From UBA1351 sp964563505 (GTDB lineage Bacteria; Bacillota; Clostridia; Lachnospirales; Vallitaleaceae): a DNA stretch of 64,000 nt. Made by a program: the position numbers and the translations under genes. Below are positions 50,738-61,100 of the stretch, piece by piece (position 1 is the first letter of the stretch; every line of letters starts with the position of its first letter). The stretch is taken from contig CAZLXW010000008.1 in NCBI GenBank assembly GCA_964563505.1, forward strand, positions 1-64,000, in the 5' to 3' direction. The notes under the pieces are model-generated. The model had not been told where the DNA came from, did no database searches, and saw nothing but the letters and a program-made list of their open reading frames with translations.

Positions 50738-51952
50738 TCAATTATTTTTTTCGTTTAGTTGTTTCATCATTGCACGAACCTTAAGTGGTAAGCCGAAGAG
50801 ATTTATAAAGCCTTCAGCATCGTGATGATCATAAAGATCACCGGTTGTAAAGCTAGCAATGTCTTCATTATATAATGAATATGGACTTGTCGCTCCTGCC
50901 GGAATAATATTTCCTTTGTAAAGTTTTAATTTAACCTGACCGGTTACAGTTTTTTGTGTGTCTGTAACAAAAGCTGTCAAAGCTTCGCGGAGAGGTGTAT
51001 ACCATTCGCCCGAGTAGACAAGTTCAGCAAATTTAATAGCCATTTGGTTTTTATATGCAATGGTTTGTTTATCTAAACATAAGTATTCAAGTTCATTGTG
51101 TGCATAGTAAAGTATAGTTCCACCGGGTGTTTCATATACACCACGTGATTTCATACCAACAACACGGTTTTCAACAATGTCGATGAGACCAACGCCGTTT
51201 GCACCACCGATTTCATTTAGTTTCTCAATCATGGTAGAAGCCTTCATGGATTCACCGTTTAATTTTTTTGGAACGCCTTGCTCAAAATCAATGGTTAGAT
51301 AAGTTGCCTTATCTGGAGCTTGCTCAGGTGTGACCCCCATTTGCAATAACTCAGTATAGTTTGGCTCATTTGCAGGATCTTCAAGATCAAGACCTTCATG
51401 GCTTAAGTGCCATAAGTTACGGTCACGACTGTAACTATCTTTTTTCTTCATTGGCGCTTCAATATTACGTTCTTCGAGATAAGCTAAAGCGTCTTCGCGT
51501 GATTTTATATCCCAAATTCTCCATGGGGCAATAATTTTTAGTTGAGGTGCAAGTGCTTTTATAGTAAGTTCAAAACGGACTTGATCATTACCTTTTCCGG
51601 TAGCACCGTGACAGATAGCTTCAGCACCTTCCTCTAGAGCAATTTCAACAAGACGCTTAGCGATAACTGGTCTTGCCATAGACGTTCCTAATAAATACTT
51701 TCCTTCATAAATCGCATTTGCCTGTACAGTTGGAACCACAATGTCATCGACAAATTCATCAGTTACATCTTCGATATATAGTTTCGAAGCGCCTGTTTTT
51801 AGGGCGCGTTCTTCTAAGCCTTCAATTTCTTTTCCTTGGCCCACATCAATACATACTGCAATAACTTCATAATCATAGTTTTCTTTTAACCAAGGGATAA
51901 TTACTGTAGTGTCTAATCCTCCGGAATATGCTAATACAACTTTTTTACTCAT
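50738..51952 (-). CDS. argG: Argininosuccinate synthase
   Basis: 404 residues. It joins citrulline and aspartate with ATP. The N-terminal pyrophosphatase P-loop reads AYSGGLDTT, followed by GHQ-type residues CHGATGKGNDQVRFE and the GREFAMP-type central region of the family. First gene of argGH. AGGAGG precedes the start. The promoter at 51986-52014 closely resembles that of argJ at 53726, suggesting shared arginine control. Confidence 0.96.
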   Translation of the reverse strand: MSKKVVLAYSGGLDTTVIIPWLKENYDYEVIAVCIDVGQGKEIEGLEERALKTGASKLYIEDVTDEFVDDIVVPTVQANAIYEGKYLLGTSMARPVIAKRLVEIALEEGAEAICHGATGKGNDQVRFELTIKALAPQLKIIAPWRIWDIKSREDALAYLEERNIEAPMKKKDSYSRDRNLWHLSHEGLDLEDPANEPNYTELLQMGVTPEQAPDKATYLTIDFEQGVPKKLNGESMKASTMIEKLNEIGGANGVGLIDIVENRVVGMKSRGVYETPGGTILYYAHNELEYLCLDKQTIAYKNQMAIKFAELVYSGEWYTPLREALTAFVTDTQKTVTGQVKLKLYKGNIIPAGATSPYSLYNEDIASFTTGDLYDHHDAEGFINLFGLPLKVRAMMKQLNEKNN

Positions 51953-51985
51953 TTTAAATGCCTCCTTATTTCTTTGTTTTGATTA

Positions 51986-52014
51986 ATTATACATTAATAT
52001 TAATAAATATGCAA
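51986..52014 (-). promoter_or_regulatory. argGH promoter (minus strand)
   Basis: On the minus strand TTGCAT (52014-52009), a 17-base spacer and TATAAT (51991-51986). The spacer is AT-rich and ends in ATG directly before TATAAT, as in the argJ promoter. Confidence 0.75.
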
Positions 52015-52027
52015 ATTGTTTTTGCAT
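52009..52027. promoter_or_regulatory. Palindrome over the argG -35 box
   Basis: ATGCAAA (52009-52015) and TTTGCAT (52021-52027) are exact complements with 5 bases between them. The left arm is the -35 box. It may be an ArgR-type operator, though it deviates from the usual ARG-box pattern. Confidence 0.5.
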
Positions 52028-52076
52028 TTTGGTGACAGAGTCACTTTATCCTTTGCTCTAGGAAAGTCCTAATTTA

Positions 52077-52170
52077 GCTTTCTGCTTTGAAGCATAGCAG
52101 AAAGCGTCAAGGAGCTTTCCCGCCGCGAGTAATCCGCGGAGCGGAACGAGGCGTAGCCTCTTTACTCCTT
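52077..52170. repeat. GC-rich multi-hairpin element behind cls
   Basis: Three or four nested hairpins in an otherwise AT-rich region. GCTTTCTGCT (52077-52086) pairs perfectly with AGCAGAAAGC (52096-52105). AAGGAG (52109-52114) pairs with CTCCTT (52165-52170), enclosing CCGCG/CGCGG (52123-52139) and GAGGC/GCCTC (52148-52160). The outer stem abuts the cls stop codon. It may be a dispersed repeat or a structured RNA element of the cls 3' region. No other copy is seen in the window. Confidence 0.6.
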
Positions 52171-52171
52171 A

Positions 52172-53629
52172 TTATAACACAGGTGAGAATAAACGTGAGA
52201 TGGATTCTTTGAATTTTATCCAAAATGAACGTTTATCGTAAACTGTTTGGGTTAATTGGCGACAGTAGCGTAAATCTTCATCAAATTCTTTGCGTAAACC
52301 AATGGATGTTCGTCGTTCGTAGATAAAGGCATTGGCTTCAAAGTTCAGCTTAAAACTACGTATGTCAAAGTTACATGAACCAACGGATGCAATTGTGTTG
52401 TCAGAAACAATCATTTTTGAATGGAGAAAACCACGTTCATATATGAAGATTTTTACACCATAGGGAATTAAATCGCCACAATACGAGTATGTTGCCCAGT
52501 AAACAAAAAGATGATCCGGCATTTGTGGAATCATTATGCGAACATCAACACCAGAAGCAGCAGCTATTTTTAGGCCTTCTAATATACTGTCATCAGGAAT
52601 GAAATAAGGCGTCTGAATATAAATATATTTCTTAGCCTTATGGATAATCTGAAGGTATCCTTGTTTAATCTGTTGATTTATGTTATCCGGTCCGGAGCAT
52701 ACAATTTGAATGGCTGTCTTTGAATCAGAAACGACGTGTCGTAAATATTTTGTGGTTGTTGCAAGTTTTTCCATGGAAGCATTACGCCAATCTAGAATGA
52801 AGCGAAGTTGCAAAGACATCACACTGTCTCCATATAAGCGTAGATGTGTGTCGCGCCAATAGCCAAACCGTTTGCTTTTGCCAACATATTCATTTCCAAC
52901 ATTTAAACCACCGATATAACCTAGAGTTCCATCGATAACAACAATTTTTCGATGATTACGATAGTTTCCTTTTAAGTTAAAATATTTAAACTTTGAAGGA
53001 AAGAAAAAGGCTAATTGTATTTTGCTTGATTTAATCTTGCGAATGAGCTTTGGCGATAATGTTCGCCCCCCTACGTGGTCAACGAGCAGACGGACTTCGA
53101 CACCTTCAGAAGCTTTTTGAATAAGTATATTAATGAGTTTATTACCGATTTCATCGTTTTTTATGATAAAATAGAGGAGATGAATGTGTTCTTGTGCTTT
53201 GGCAATATCTTCAAAAAGTCGGTGGAATAAATCAGGACCGTTGTTAAAAATATCAACATGATCATTGGTTGACAAGAGTGCATTGGACATTCGATTGTGA
53301 AATAATATTAAATCTTTGTATTCAATAGTTTCAGCATTACCATAATCAAACTGGTTTTCTCGAATGGCGTGTTTTTGGTGGTTAAGGGCTTTATTAAATA
53401 GACGTTCTTCCTCTTTAGAATAAGCGAAAATTTTTCGTTTAGAGATGTTTTGAGAGAGAAGGATATAGAAGAAAAAGCCGAAACCGGGGAACAAATTCAA
53501 AAAAAATAACCAAGCCAAAGCGGCTGTGGAATTTTTTCGCTCTAAAAGAATTACAATGGTCGATAAAACCAAATTTAGTGTAATAAACATTGCATAGTCA
53601 AATGTAAATGATTGAATTAAATCTATCAT
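52172..53629 (-). CDS. cls: Cardiolipin synthase
   Basis: 485 residues. Two N-terminal membrane helices (about 8-28, 36-56), then two phospholipase D domains with the HKD motifs HRKIVVID near 222 and HSKMIVSD near 400. It joins two phosphatidylglycerol molecules to cardiolipin and glycerol. GLNVGNEYVGKSKRFG and IQTPYFIPD are family stretches. It is divergent from argJ and ends next to the GC-rich element at 52077-52170. Confidence 0.94.
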   Translation of the reverse strand: MIDLIQSFTFDYAMFITLNLVLSTIVILLERKNSTAALAWLFFLNLFPGFGFFFYILLSQNISKRKIFAYSKEEERLFNKALNHQKHAIRENQFDYGNAETIEYKDLILFHNRMSNALLSTNDHVDIFNNGPDLFHRLFEDIAKAQEHIHLLYFIIKNDEIGNKLINILIQKASEGVEVRLLVDHVGGRTLSPKLIRKIKSSKIQLAFFFPSKFKYFNLKGNYRNHRKIVVIDGTLGYIGGLNVGNEYVGKSKRFGYWRDTHLRLYGDSVMSLQLRFILDWRNASMEKLATTTKYLRHVVSDSKTAIQIVCSGPDNINQQIKQGYLQIIHKAKKYIYIQTPYFIPDDSILEGLKIAAASGVDVRIMIPQMPDHLFVYWATYSYCGDLIPYGVKIFIYERGFLHSKMIVSDNTIASVGSCNFDIRSFKLNFEANAFIYERRTSIGLRKEFDEDLRYCRQLTQTVYDKRSFWIKFKESISRLFSPVL

Positions 53630-53725
53630 ATCAATACCTCACCTAATCATCAGTTTTTATATATGTTTTGTGAATTATATTGTACCATATCTGTGGTGAA
53701 TAAACAAAAAAATATCGAAAAATTC

Positions 53726-53754
53726 TTGCATAAATATTAAATAAAATGTATAAT
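53726..53754 (+). promoter_or_regulatory. SigA promoter of argJBD-carAB
   Basis: TTGCAT (53726-53731), a 17-base spacer and TATAAT (53749-53754). Identical hexamers and spacing to the argG promoter, with the same ATG before TATAAT. Confidence 0.8.
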
Positions 53755-53782
53755 AATAAAAACTATAAAAGGAGTATGCCTT

Positions 53783-55003
53783 ATGAATTGGATTACAGAT
53801 GGAATTACAGCACCCAAAGGATTTAGTGCGACAGGGATTCATTGTGGAATAAAGCGGAAAAATAAAGATTTAACGATGTTATTTTCAGAAAAACCTTGTT
53901 CATATGCAGGTGTTTTTACAAAAAATATTGTTAAAGCTGCTCCTGTAAACTGGAATATGGAGCTGTTAAAACAGAAAAAAGCAATACAAGGTATTATTAT
54001 TAATAGCGGTAATGCGAATGCGTGTACGGGTCGTAAAGGATATGAAGATACGAAAACGATGGCAAAAGTCTATGGAGACAAGATGGGGATTGATCAAGAA
54101 TCTGTACTCGTTGCGTCAACAGGTGTGATTGGTCAGCTTTTGCCTATGAATATAATACATCAAGGTATTGATGACATTGTAAAAGAGCATGGTAACAGTC
54201 GAGATCATGCAAGAGCAGCTGCAGAAGGTATTATGACGACGGATAAATTTATTAAAGAAAAGAGTCTTCAAGTCAAGGTGGATGGACGTATAGTAACTAT
54301 TTCCGGTATGGCTAAAGGTTCCGGAATGATCCACCCCAATATGGGAACTATGCTTTCCTTTATTGCAACAGACGCAAATATTGATCAAGAATTGTTACAG
54401 TCTTTGTTAAAAGAAACGATATCTGATACCTATAATATGATTAGTGTTGATGGAGATACCTCCACGAATGACATGGTTTTAGTTTTGGCAAACGGTATGG
54501 CTTCCGATACGCCAATTCAAAAAGACACCAAGGATTATGCGATTTTCAAAGAAGCTTTTTATAGCCTTAATCAGGAGTTAGCAAAGTTAATTGTCAAAGA
54601 TGGTGAGGGCGCAACTAAATTTATTGAAGTGACCGTGAAAAACATGCACAATAAAGATGAAGCGCGAAAGATGGCCCATGCCGTAATTACGTCGAATCTA
54701 GTTAAAACAGCTTTTTTTGGAGAAGATGCGAACTGGGGAAGAATTCTTTGTGCTTTAGGCTATTCCGGTGCTGAGTTTGATCCAAATCTTGTCGATGTCG
54801 ATTATGTTAGTTCGGCAGGAATGATTAAGCTATTAGAGCAAGGTCAACCGATTGGATTTGATGAAGAATATGCATTAGAGATTTTGAAAGAAAAAGAAAT
54901 TAAAGTAATCGTTGATTGTCATCAAGGTGAAGCAGAGGTAACCGGTTGGGGATGCGATTTAAGCTATGAATATGTTAAAATAAATGGAGAATATAGAACA
55001 TAA
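53783..55003 (+). CDS. argJ: Bifunctional ornithine/glutamate N-acetyltransferase ArgJ
   Basis: 406 residues. It moves the acetyl group from N-acetylornithine to glutamate, and bifunctional forms also use acetyl-CoA. The proprotein is cut before the nucleophile Thr189 in PNMGTMLSF; the usual residue before it is Ala (MATML) and here it is Gly. SGNANACTG and FFGEDANWGRI are family-typical. First gene of argJ-argB-argD-carA-carB. argC, which usually precedes argJ, is absent. AGGAG precedes the ATG. Confidence 0.94.
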   Translation: MNWITDGITAPKGFSATGIHCGIKRKNKDLTMLFSEKPCSYAGVFTKNIVKAAPVNWNMELLKQKKAIQGIIINSGNANACTGRKGYEDTKTMAKVYGDKMGIDQESVLVASTGVIGQLLPMNIIHQGIDDIVKEHGNSRDHARAAAEGIMTTDKFIKEKSLQVKVDGRIVTISGMAKGSGMIHPNMGTMLSFIATDANIDQELLQSLLKETISDTYNMISVDGDTSTNDMVLVLANGMASDTPIQKDTKDYAIFKEAFYSLNQELAKLIVKDGEGATKFIEVTVKNMHNKDEARKMAHAVITSNLVKTAFFGEDANWGRILCALGYSGAEFDPNLVDVDYVSSAGMIKLLEQGQPIGFDEEYALEILKEKEIKVIVDCHQGEAEVTGWGCDLSYEYVKINGEYRT

Positions 55004-55014
55004 TGGAGGCTCTT

Positions 55015-55881
55015 ATGGAAAAATTAATTGAAAAAGCAAAAATCTTAGTTGAAGCACTTCCCTACATAAAGCAATTTAACGGAAAAATCGTGGTAATTAA
55101 ATATGGTGGTTCCGCAATGGTTGATGACCTCATTAAAGAAACCGTTATCGAAGATATTGTTTTAATGAAATTAGTTGGCTTTAAACCTGTTATTGTTCAT
55201 GGTGGAGGCAAAGAAATTTCATCGACATTAACAACAATGGGCATTGATACCGAGTTTTTTAATGGATTGCGTATTACAACCAAAGAAGCTGTTGATGTTG
55301 TTGAAATGGTTTTATCTGGTAAGGTAAATAAAGATGTTGTCCAACTCATTCAAAATCATGATATAAACGCAGTCGGTATTTCAGGAAAAGATGGTAAGAC
55401 ATTAAAAGTTAAGAAAAAATATGTAGAAGGCAAAGATATTGGATTTGTTGGTGAAGTGAGTGCTGTAGATACAACATTAATCTATTCATTAATTGAAAAT
55501 GATTTTATTCCGGTCATCGCACCAATTGGAACCGATGAAGACGGGGCAACGTATAATATTAATGCAGATTTTGCAGCTAGTGCCATTGCAGGCGCCTTAG
55601 ATGCTGAAAAATTAATTTTCTTAACAGATGTAGAAGGTGTTCTTCGTGATGTAGATAATAGTCACTCATTGATTTCAAAAATCAATATCGATGAAGTCGA
55701 TCATTATATTAACACCAATGTCATCTCCGGTGGCATGATTCCTAAAGTCATGTGCTGTGTTGAAGGCATTGAAAAAGGTGTGAAAAATGTCCATATCTTA
55801 GATGGACGTGTTGAGCATAGTCTACTACTCGAGATCTTTACGAAAAACGGTGTCGGAACCATGTTCGGAAGAGACTTATAA
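55015..55881 (+). CDS. argB: Acetylglutamate kinase
   Basis: 288 residues, amino acid kinase fold. It phosphorylates N-acetylglutamate. KYGGSAM near the N-terminus, VIVHGGGKEIS and NINADFAASAIAGAL are family motifs; the N-terminal helix before the kinase core (about 1-25) is typical of arginine-inhibited hexameric enzymes. ATG 55015 follows GGAGG; an in-frame ATG at 55003 overlaps this site. Confidence 0.95.
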   Translation: MEKLIEKAKILVEALPYIKQFNGKIVVIKYGGSAMVDDLIKETVIEDIVLMKLVGFKPVIVHGGGKEISSTLTTMGIDTEFFNGLRITTKEAVDVVEMVLSGKVNKDVVQLIQNHDINAVGISGKDGKTLKVKKKYVEGKDIGFVGEVSAVDTTLIYSLIENDFIPVIAPIGTDEDGATYNINADFAASAIAGALDAEKLIFLTDVEGVLRDVDNSHSLISKINIDEVDHYINTNVISGGMIPKVMCCVEGIEKGVKNVHILDGRVEHSLLLEIFTKNGVGTMFGRDL

Positions 55882-55891
55882 GGAGGTTCAT

Positions 55892-57058
55892 ATGGAAGCA
55901 AATAAAACATGTATCATGCATACATATAATCAGTTACCTAATATTTTTACTCACGGTGAAGATGTATATCTCATTGATCAAGAGGGGAACCGTTATTTAG
56001 ATTTTGTGGCAGGAATTGCAGTCAATGCACTTGGATATAGTCATCAAGGATTAAAAGATGCCCTTCATCAGCAAGTAGATGAATTCTTGCACTGCTCAAA
56101 TCTTTACTATAATGATGAACAATTAAAAGCAGCAAAAAAAATAACAGAAGTGACAAAAATGGATCGTGTATTCTTTTGTAATTCGGGTACAGAAGCAGTT
56201 GAAGCATCTTTAAAATTAGCAAGAAAATATGCTAAGTTTAAAGGGTTTAAAGAACGATATGAAATTATTACTATGAAGAATTCATTTCATGGTCGAACCC
56301 TTGGTGCGATTTCTGCAACAGGACAAACAAAATATCAGGATGGACTAAATCCCCTGCTTCCAGGTATTCAACATGTTAAATATAATGATATCGATGCTTT
56401 AAAAAAAGCGGTTTCAGATATTACCTGCGGTGTCATGATGGAAGTTATTCAAGGTGAAGGTGGTATTATTCAGGTGGATACGGCATATATACAAGCAGTA
56501 CGTGATTTGTGCGATGAAAAAGGGCTTGTGTTGATTTTTGATGAAGTACAAACCGGTATCGGACGAACGGGTGAAGTTTGTGCCTATATGCATTATGATG
56601 TAAAACCGGATATTATTGCATTAGCAAAAGGACTAGGCGGTGGAGTACCTGTTGGTGCCATGCTAGCGACCAAAGAAGTGGCTCAAGGATTTAAGCCAGG
56701 CGATCACGCAGCAACCTTTGGTGGAAATCCATTAGCCATGTCTGCAGTCAATGTCGTTCTTGACCAAGTGATGTCAGATGAATTTATGACCCATGTTCAA
56801 GAAATGGGTGATTATCTGTCCCAACAACTGGAAACTTTAAAAGCGGAGTTTTCATGCATTGATGATATTCGTGGTTTAGGACTCATGAAAGGCATTGCAT
56901 TAAACATTCCCCCCATAGATGTGGTGAAAAAAGCCTATGAGAAAAAGCTACTGATTGTGGGTGCAGGTAGTAACGTCATAAGGTTTGTGCCTCCTTTAGT
57001 GGTTCAAAAAGAACATATTGATGCATGTATCCACATATTAAGAGAGGTGTTATCATGA
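55892..57058 (+). CDS. argD: Acetylornithine aminotransferase
   Basis: 388 residues, class III aminotransferase. It forms N-acetylornithine from the semialdehyde. NSGTEAVEASLKLARKY, FHGRTLGAISATGQ, IFDEVQTGIGRTG and the PLP lysine in LAKGLGGGVPVGAM are readable. ATG 55892 follows AAGGAGG. Its stop overlaps the carA start in ATGA, showing translational coupling across the arg and car parts. Confidence 0.95.
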   Translation: MEANKTCIMHTYNQLPNIFTHGEDVYLIDQEGNRYLDFVAGIAVNALGYSHQGLKDALHQQVDEFLHCSNLYYNDEQLKAAKKITEVTKMDRVFFCNSGTEAVEASLKLARKYAKFKGFKERYEIITMKNSFHGRTLGAISATGQTKYQDGLNPLLPGIQHVKYNDIDALKKAVSDITCGVMMEVIQGEGGIIQVDTAYIQAVRDLCDEKGLVLIFDEVQTGIGRTGEVCAYMHYDVKPDIIALAKGLGGGVPVGAMLATKEVAQGFKPGDHAATFGGNPLAMSAVNVVLDQVMSDEFMTHVQEMGDYLSQQLETLKAEFSCIDDIRGLGLMKGIALNIPPIDVVKKAYEKKLLIVGAGSNVIRFVPPLVVQKEHIDACIHILREVLS

Positions 57059-58152
57059 TTGCACGAATTATGTTAGAAGATGGGACTTTATTTGAAGGAA
57101 AAAGTTTTGGAAGCCAAGGAACAACCTATGGAGAAGTTGTTTTTAATACAGGGATGACCGGCTATCAAGAAATTTTAACCGATCCCTCCTATGCAGGACA
57201 AATAGTAACAATGACCTATCCATTAGTTGGAAATTATGGTATAAATATTGAAGATTTTGAATCATCATCAATAAAAGTGTCCGGATTCATTGTCAAAGAA
57301 TATAGCATCCATCCAAACCATTGGCAGATGAATACAAGTCTAAATGACTATTTAATAGAAAATCAAATAATGGGCGTCTATGATGTTGATACGCGAATGT
57401 TGACAAAACGTATCCGTAATCATGGCGCCATGAAATGTGTTATTACAACAGATGAAACGTTAACAATTGAGGCCTTGCTCGAGGGATTGGATGCCTATAC
57501 ATTCCCCAAAGACATTGTCAAGAAAGTTTCAACCAAGTCCATACTTCAATTTGAACCAGAAATAGACAAAGCATCAAAACATATTGGTGTTATTGACCTT
57601 GGAATTAAATCAGGTATTGTTCGACATTTACGTCATAATGGATGCCATGTGACCGTATATCCATCAGATACAAGCGTTGATGATTTGGATATAGACCAGT
57701 TTGATGCAATTTTATTTTCGAATGGTCCTGGAGATCCCAAGCAATGTCAAGAAGCAATCGACTTAGCAAAAGATTTAAAAGGACAATTACCTCTCTTTGG
57801 TATTTGTCTAGGACATCAAATCCTCGCATTAAGCCTTGGTGGAGATACCTATAAAATGAAATTCGGTCATCGTGGTAGTAATCACCCCGTGATAGATTTA
57901 CGGTCTCAAAAGGTGTATATGACTGCACAAAATCACGGTTATTCGGTTTCTAAAGAGCATATTCCAACAGATGTCGAAATAACGCATATTAATGTAAATG
58001 ATGATACGGTAGAAGGCTTTATTAGTAAAAAATGGTCCATTGAATCGGTTCAGTTTCATCCGGAAGAAGGACCGGGACCAACAGATGCAACGGTAATATT
58101 TAAAGAGTGGTTAGACAAAATCGAAAGGAAAAAAGCAGATGCCATTAGATAA
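57055..58152 (+). CDS. carA: Carbamoyl-phosphate synthase small subunit
   Basis: 365 residues. N-terminal CPSase domain (LEDGTLFEGKSFG, GYQEILTDPSY) and C-terminal glutamine amidotransferase with catalytic Cys in FGICLGHQ and His/Glu in VQFHPEEGPGP. It supplies ammonia to CarB. ATG 57055 overlaps the argD stop; an in-frame codon at 57025 lies within argD. Its placement in an arginine operon suggests an arginine-regulated isoform. Confidence 0.95.
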   Translation: MIARIMLEDGTLFEGKSFGSQGTTYGEVVFNTGMTGYQEILTDPSYAGQIVTMTYPLVGNYGINIEDFESSSIKVSGFIVKEYSIHPNHWQMNTSLNDYLIENQIMGVYDVDTRMLTKRIRNHGAMKCVITTDETLTIEALLEGLDAYTFPKDIVKKVSTKSILQFEPEIDKASKHIGVIDLGIKSGIVRHLRHNGCHVTVYPSDTSVDDLDIDQFDAILFSNGPGDPKQCQEAIDLAKDLKGQLPLFGICLGHQILALSLGGDTYKMKFGHRGSNHPVIDLRSQKVYMTAQNHGYSVSKEHIPTDVEITHINVNDDTVEGFISKKWSIESVQFHPEEGPGPTDATVIFKEWLDKIERKKADAIR

Positions 58153-61100
58153 ATCAATAAAAAAAGTTATGGTTATCGGATCGGGCCCTATCATTATCGG
58201 CCAAGCTGCAGAGTTCGATTATGCGGGAACCCAAGCCTGTAAATCATTAAAAGAAGAAGGACTAGAAGTTGTACTTGTTAATAGTAATCCGGCAACGATT
58301 ATGACGGACGATAATATTGCCGATCATGTATATATTCAACCATTAACTGTGGATAGCTTAGAATACATTATTGCCAAAGAACGTCCGGATGGATTGCTAC
58401 CGACATTAGGCGGTCAAACAGGATTAAACATGGCGGTAGAACTGACTGAAGCCGGAGTTTTAGAAAAATATAATGTTAATCTTTTAGGGACTAAGTTAGA
58501 AGCTATAAAACAAGCAGAAGATCGTGAAGAATTTAAAAATCTTATGATTGAAATTGGAGAACCGATTCCAAAAAGTGAGATCGTCAGTTCCATTGAAGAA
58601 GGATTAGATTTTGCGGAATCGATTGGTTTCCCCATTATTGTTCGTCCGGCCTATACTATGGGTGGTCTTGGTGGAGGCATAGCAGATAACCTTGATGAAC
58701 TGAAGGAAGTTTTACATACCGGACTTATGCATAGTCGTATTCACCAAGTGCTTTTAGAACAATCCGTTGCTGGATGGAAAGAGATTGAATATGAAGTAAT
58801 GCGTGATAAAAATGATACATGCATCATTATTTGTAATATGGAAAACTTTGATCCGGTTGGTATTCATACAGGAGATAGTATTGTTGTTGCTCCGTCCCAA
58901 ACCTTAAGCGATAATGAATATCATATGCTTCGTGAAGCCAGTGTAAAGATTATTCGTGCTTTAAAAATAGAAGGTGGATGTAATGTTCAATTAGCCTTAA
59001 ATCCAGAGAGCAAAGAATATATTGTTATTGAGGTGAATCCGCGTGTCAGTCGTTCATCTGCATTAGCATCAAAAGCAGCCGGCTATCCCATTGCAAAAAT
59101 AGCAGCAAAAATAGCTGTGGGCTTACATCTTCATGAAATTCCAAATTCAGTAACGAAAAAGACAAAAGCATCCTTTGAACCAGCACTAGATTACGTCGTT
59201 ACCAAAATACCAAAATGGCCATTTGATAAATTTGATTATGCAAATCGTCGATTAGGAACACAAATGAAAGCGACCGGAGAAGTCATGGCAATTGACCGAA
59301 CCTTTGAAAGTTCGCTTTTAAAAGCAGTTGTTTCATTAGAAGGTAAAGAAACAGGATTACGAAAAGAATATATGTCCATGTGGTCAAAGGAAATGATTGA
59401 GAAAAACCTTGTGGAAGTAGATGATGAGCGAATTTTCGTGATTGCAGAAGCGCTACGCCGTGGTTTTGGTGTTGATTATGTTCATCAATTGACAAAAATT
59501 GATCCATGGTTTTTAGAAAAATTAATGAATATTATCCGTACGGAGCAAAAATTAGCTAATGAACCCATGACAGGCGAATTGCTTCAAACGGCAGAGAAAA
59601 TGGGCTTTACAGATACAGAAATTATTGCTTTGTCGGGCAATGAATATGAAATCGTGGATGCCATTCGACGTGCACATGGGATGTATCCGGTCTATAAAAT
59701 GGTGGATACCTGTGCAGCAGAGTTTGAATCATCGACGCCTTATTACTATTCAACCTATGAACAAGAAGAAGAAAATATAATTAGTCGTGGAGAAAAGATT
59801 ATTGTTATTGGGTCCGGTCCTATTCGTATTGGACAAGGTATTGAATTCGATTATTGTTCTGTACATGCTGTGTGGGCAATTCAAGATTTAGGATATGAAT
59901 CCATTATTATTAATAATAATCCTGAAACAGTGAGTACAGATTTTGATACATCGGATAAACTTTATTTTGAGCCTTTATTTATTGAAGATGTCTATAATGT
60001 TGTGCGAAAGGAAATGCCAAAAGGAGTTATTGTCCAGTTTGGTGGACAAACGGCCATAAACTTGGCACCTAAACTTGTCAGTCGAGGGGTTCAGATTTTA
60101 GGGACATCTGTCGAAGCTATTGATGTTGCAGAAAATCGTAAACGCTTTGAACGCTTATTAAGAGAGTTGAATATTCCACAACCCAAAGGAACAGCAGTAA
60201 CATCTATTGATGAAGCATTAGATGCGGCACATGACATTTCTTATCCGGTACTTGTTCGACCCTCTTATGTAATTGGTGGTCGTGCAATGATGATAGTATA
60301 TAATGATGAAGAATTATCCGGTTATGTTCAAGAAGCAACAGAATTATCTAGTGAACACCCGATTTTAATCGATGAATATATTGAAGGTCAAGAAGTCGAA
60401 GTGGATGCAATTTGCGACCGTGAAGATATTTTAATACCGGGAATTATGGAACACATTGAACGAACCGGTGTACATTCCGGTGACAGTTTCTGTGTTTATC
60501 CACCACAAACCTTAGAAGACAGTGTTATTGATACAATTATTGAGTATACAAAAAAAATCTCGATTGCCCTTCAGGTGAGTGGCCTTGTTAATATTCAATT
60601 CGTTGTTAGAGATCACAAGGTCTATATTATTGAAGTGAATCCGAGAGCCTCTCGTACCGTGCCGATTCTTAGTAAAGTAACCAAGGTACCTATGGTTCAA
60701 ATAGCCATGGAAGTTATTTTAGGCAAACGTCTTCAGGATTTAGATTATGGTACGGGGTTATTAGCAAGTTCAAATCTTATCGCTGTAAAAGCACCTGTTT
60801 TTTCTTTTGTCAAGCTACATGATGTTGATGCAGCCTTGACACCAGAGATGAAATCAACGGGTGAAGTCCTTGGAATTGATTCCGATTATGAAAAAGCGTT
60901 ACTCAAAGCTTTTTTAGGTGCTGGATTTGCTTTCCCCAAACAAGGAAATGTTCTTATCTCAGTTGCAGACAAAGCGAAAGATGAAGTAGTAAAATATGCT
61001 AAGGCTTTTAAAGAACTTGGATTTGGTTTAATGGCAACAGCCGGAACGGCTCAGTTTTTAGAAGCAAAAGGTATGGAAGCAAAGCAAGTGGATGGCGATG

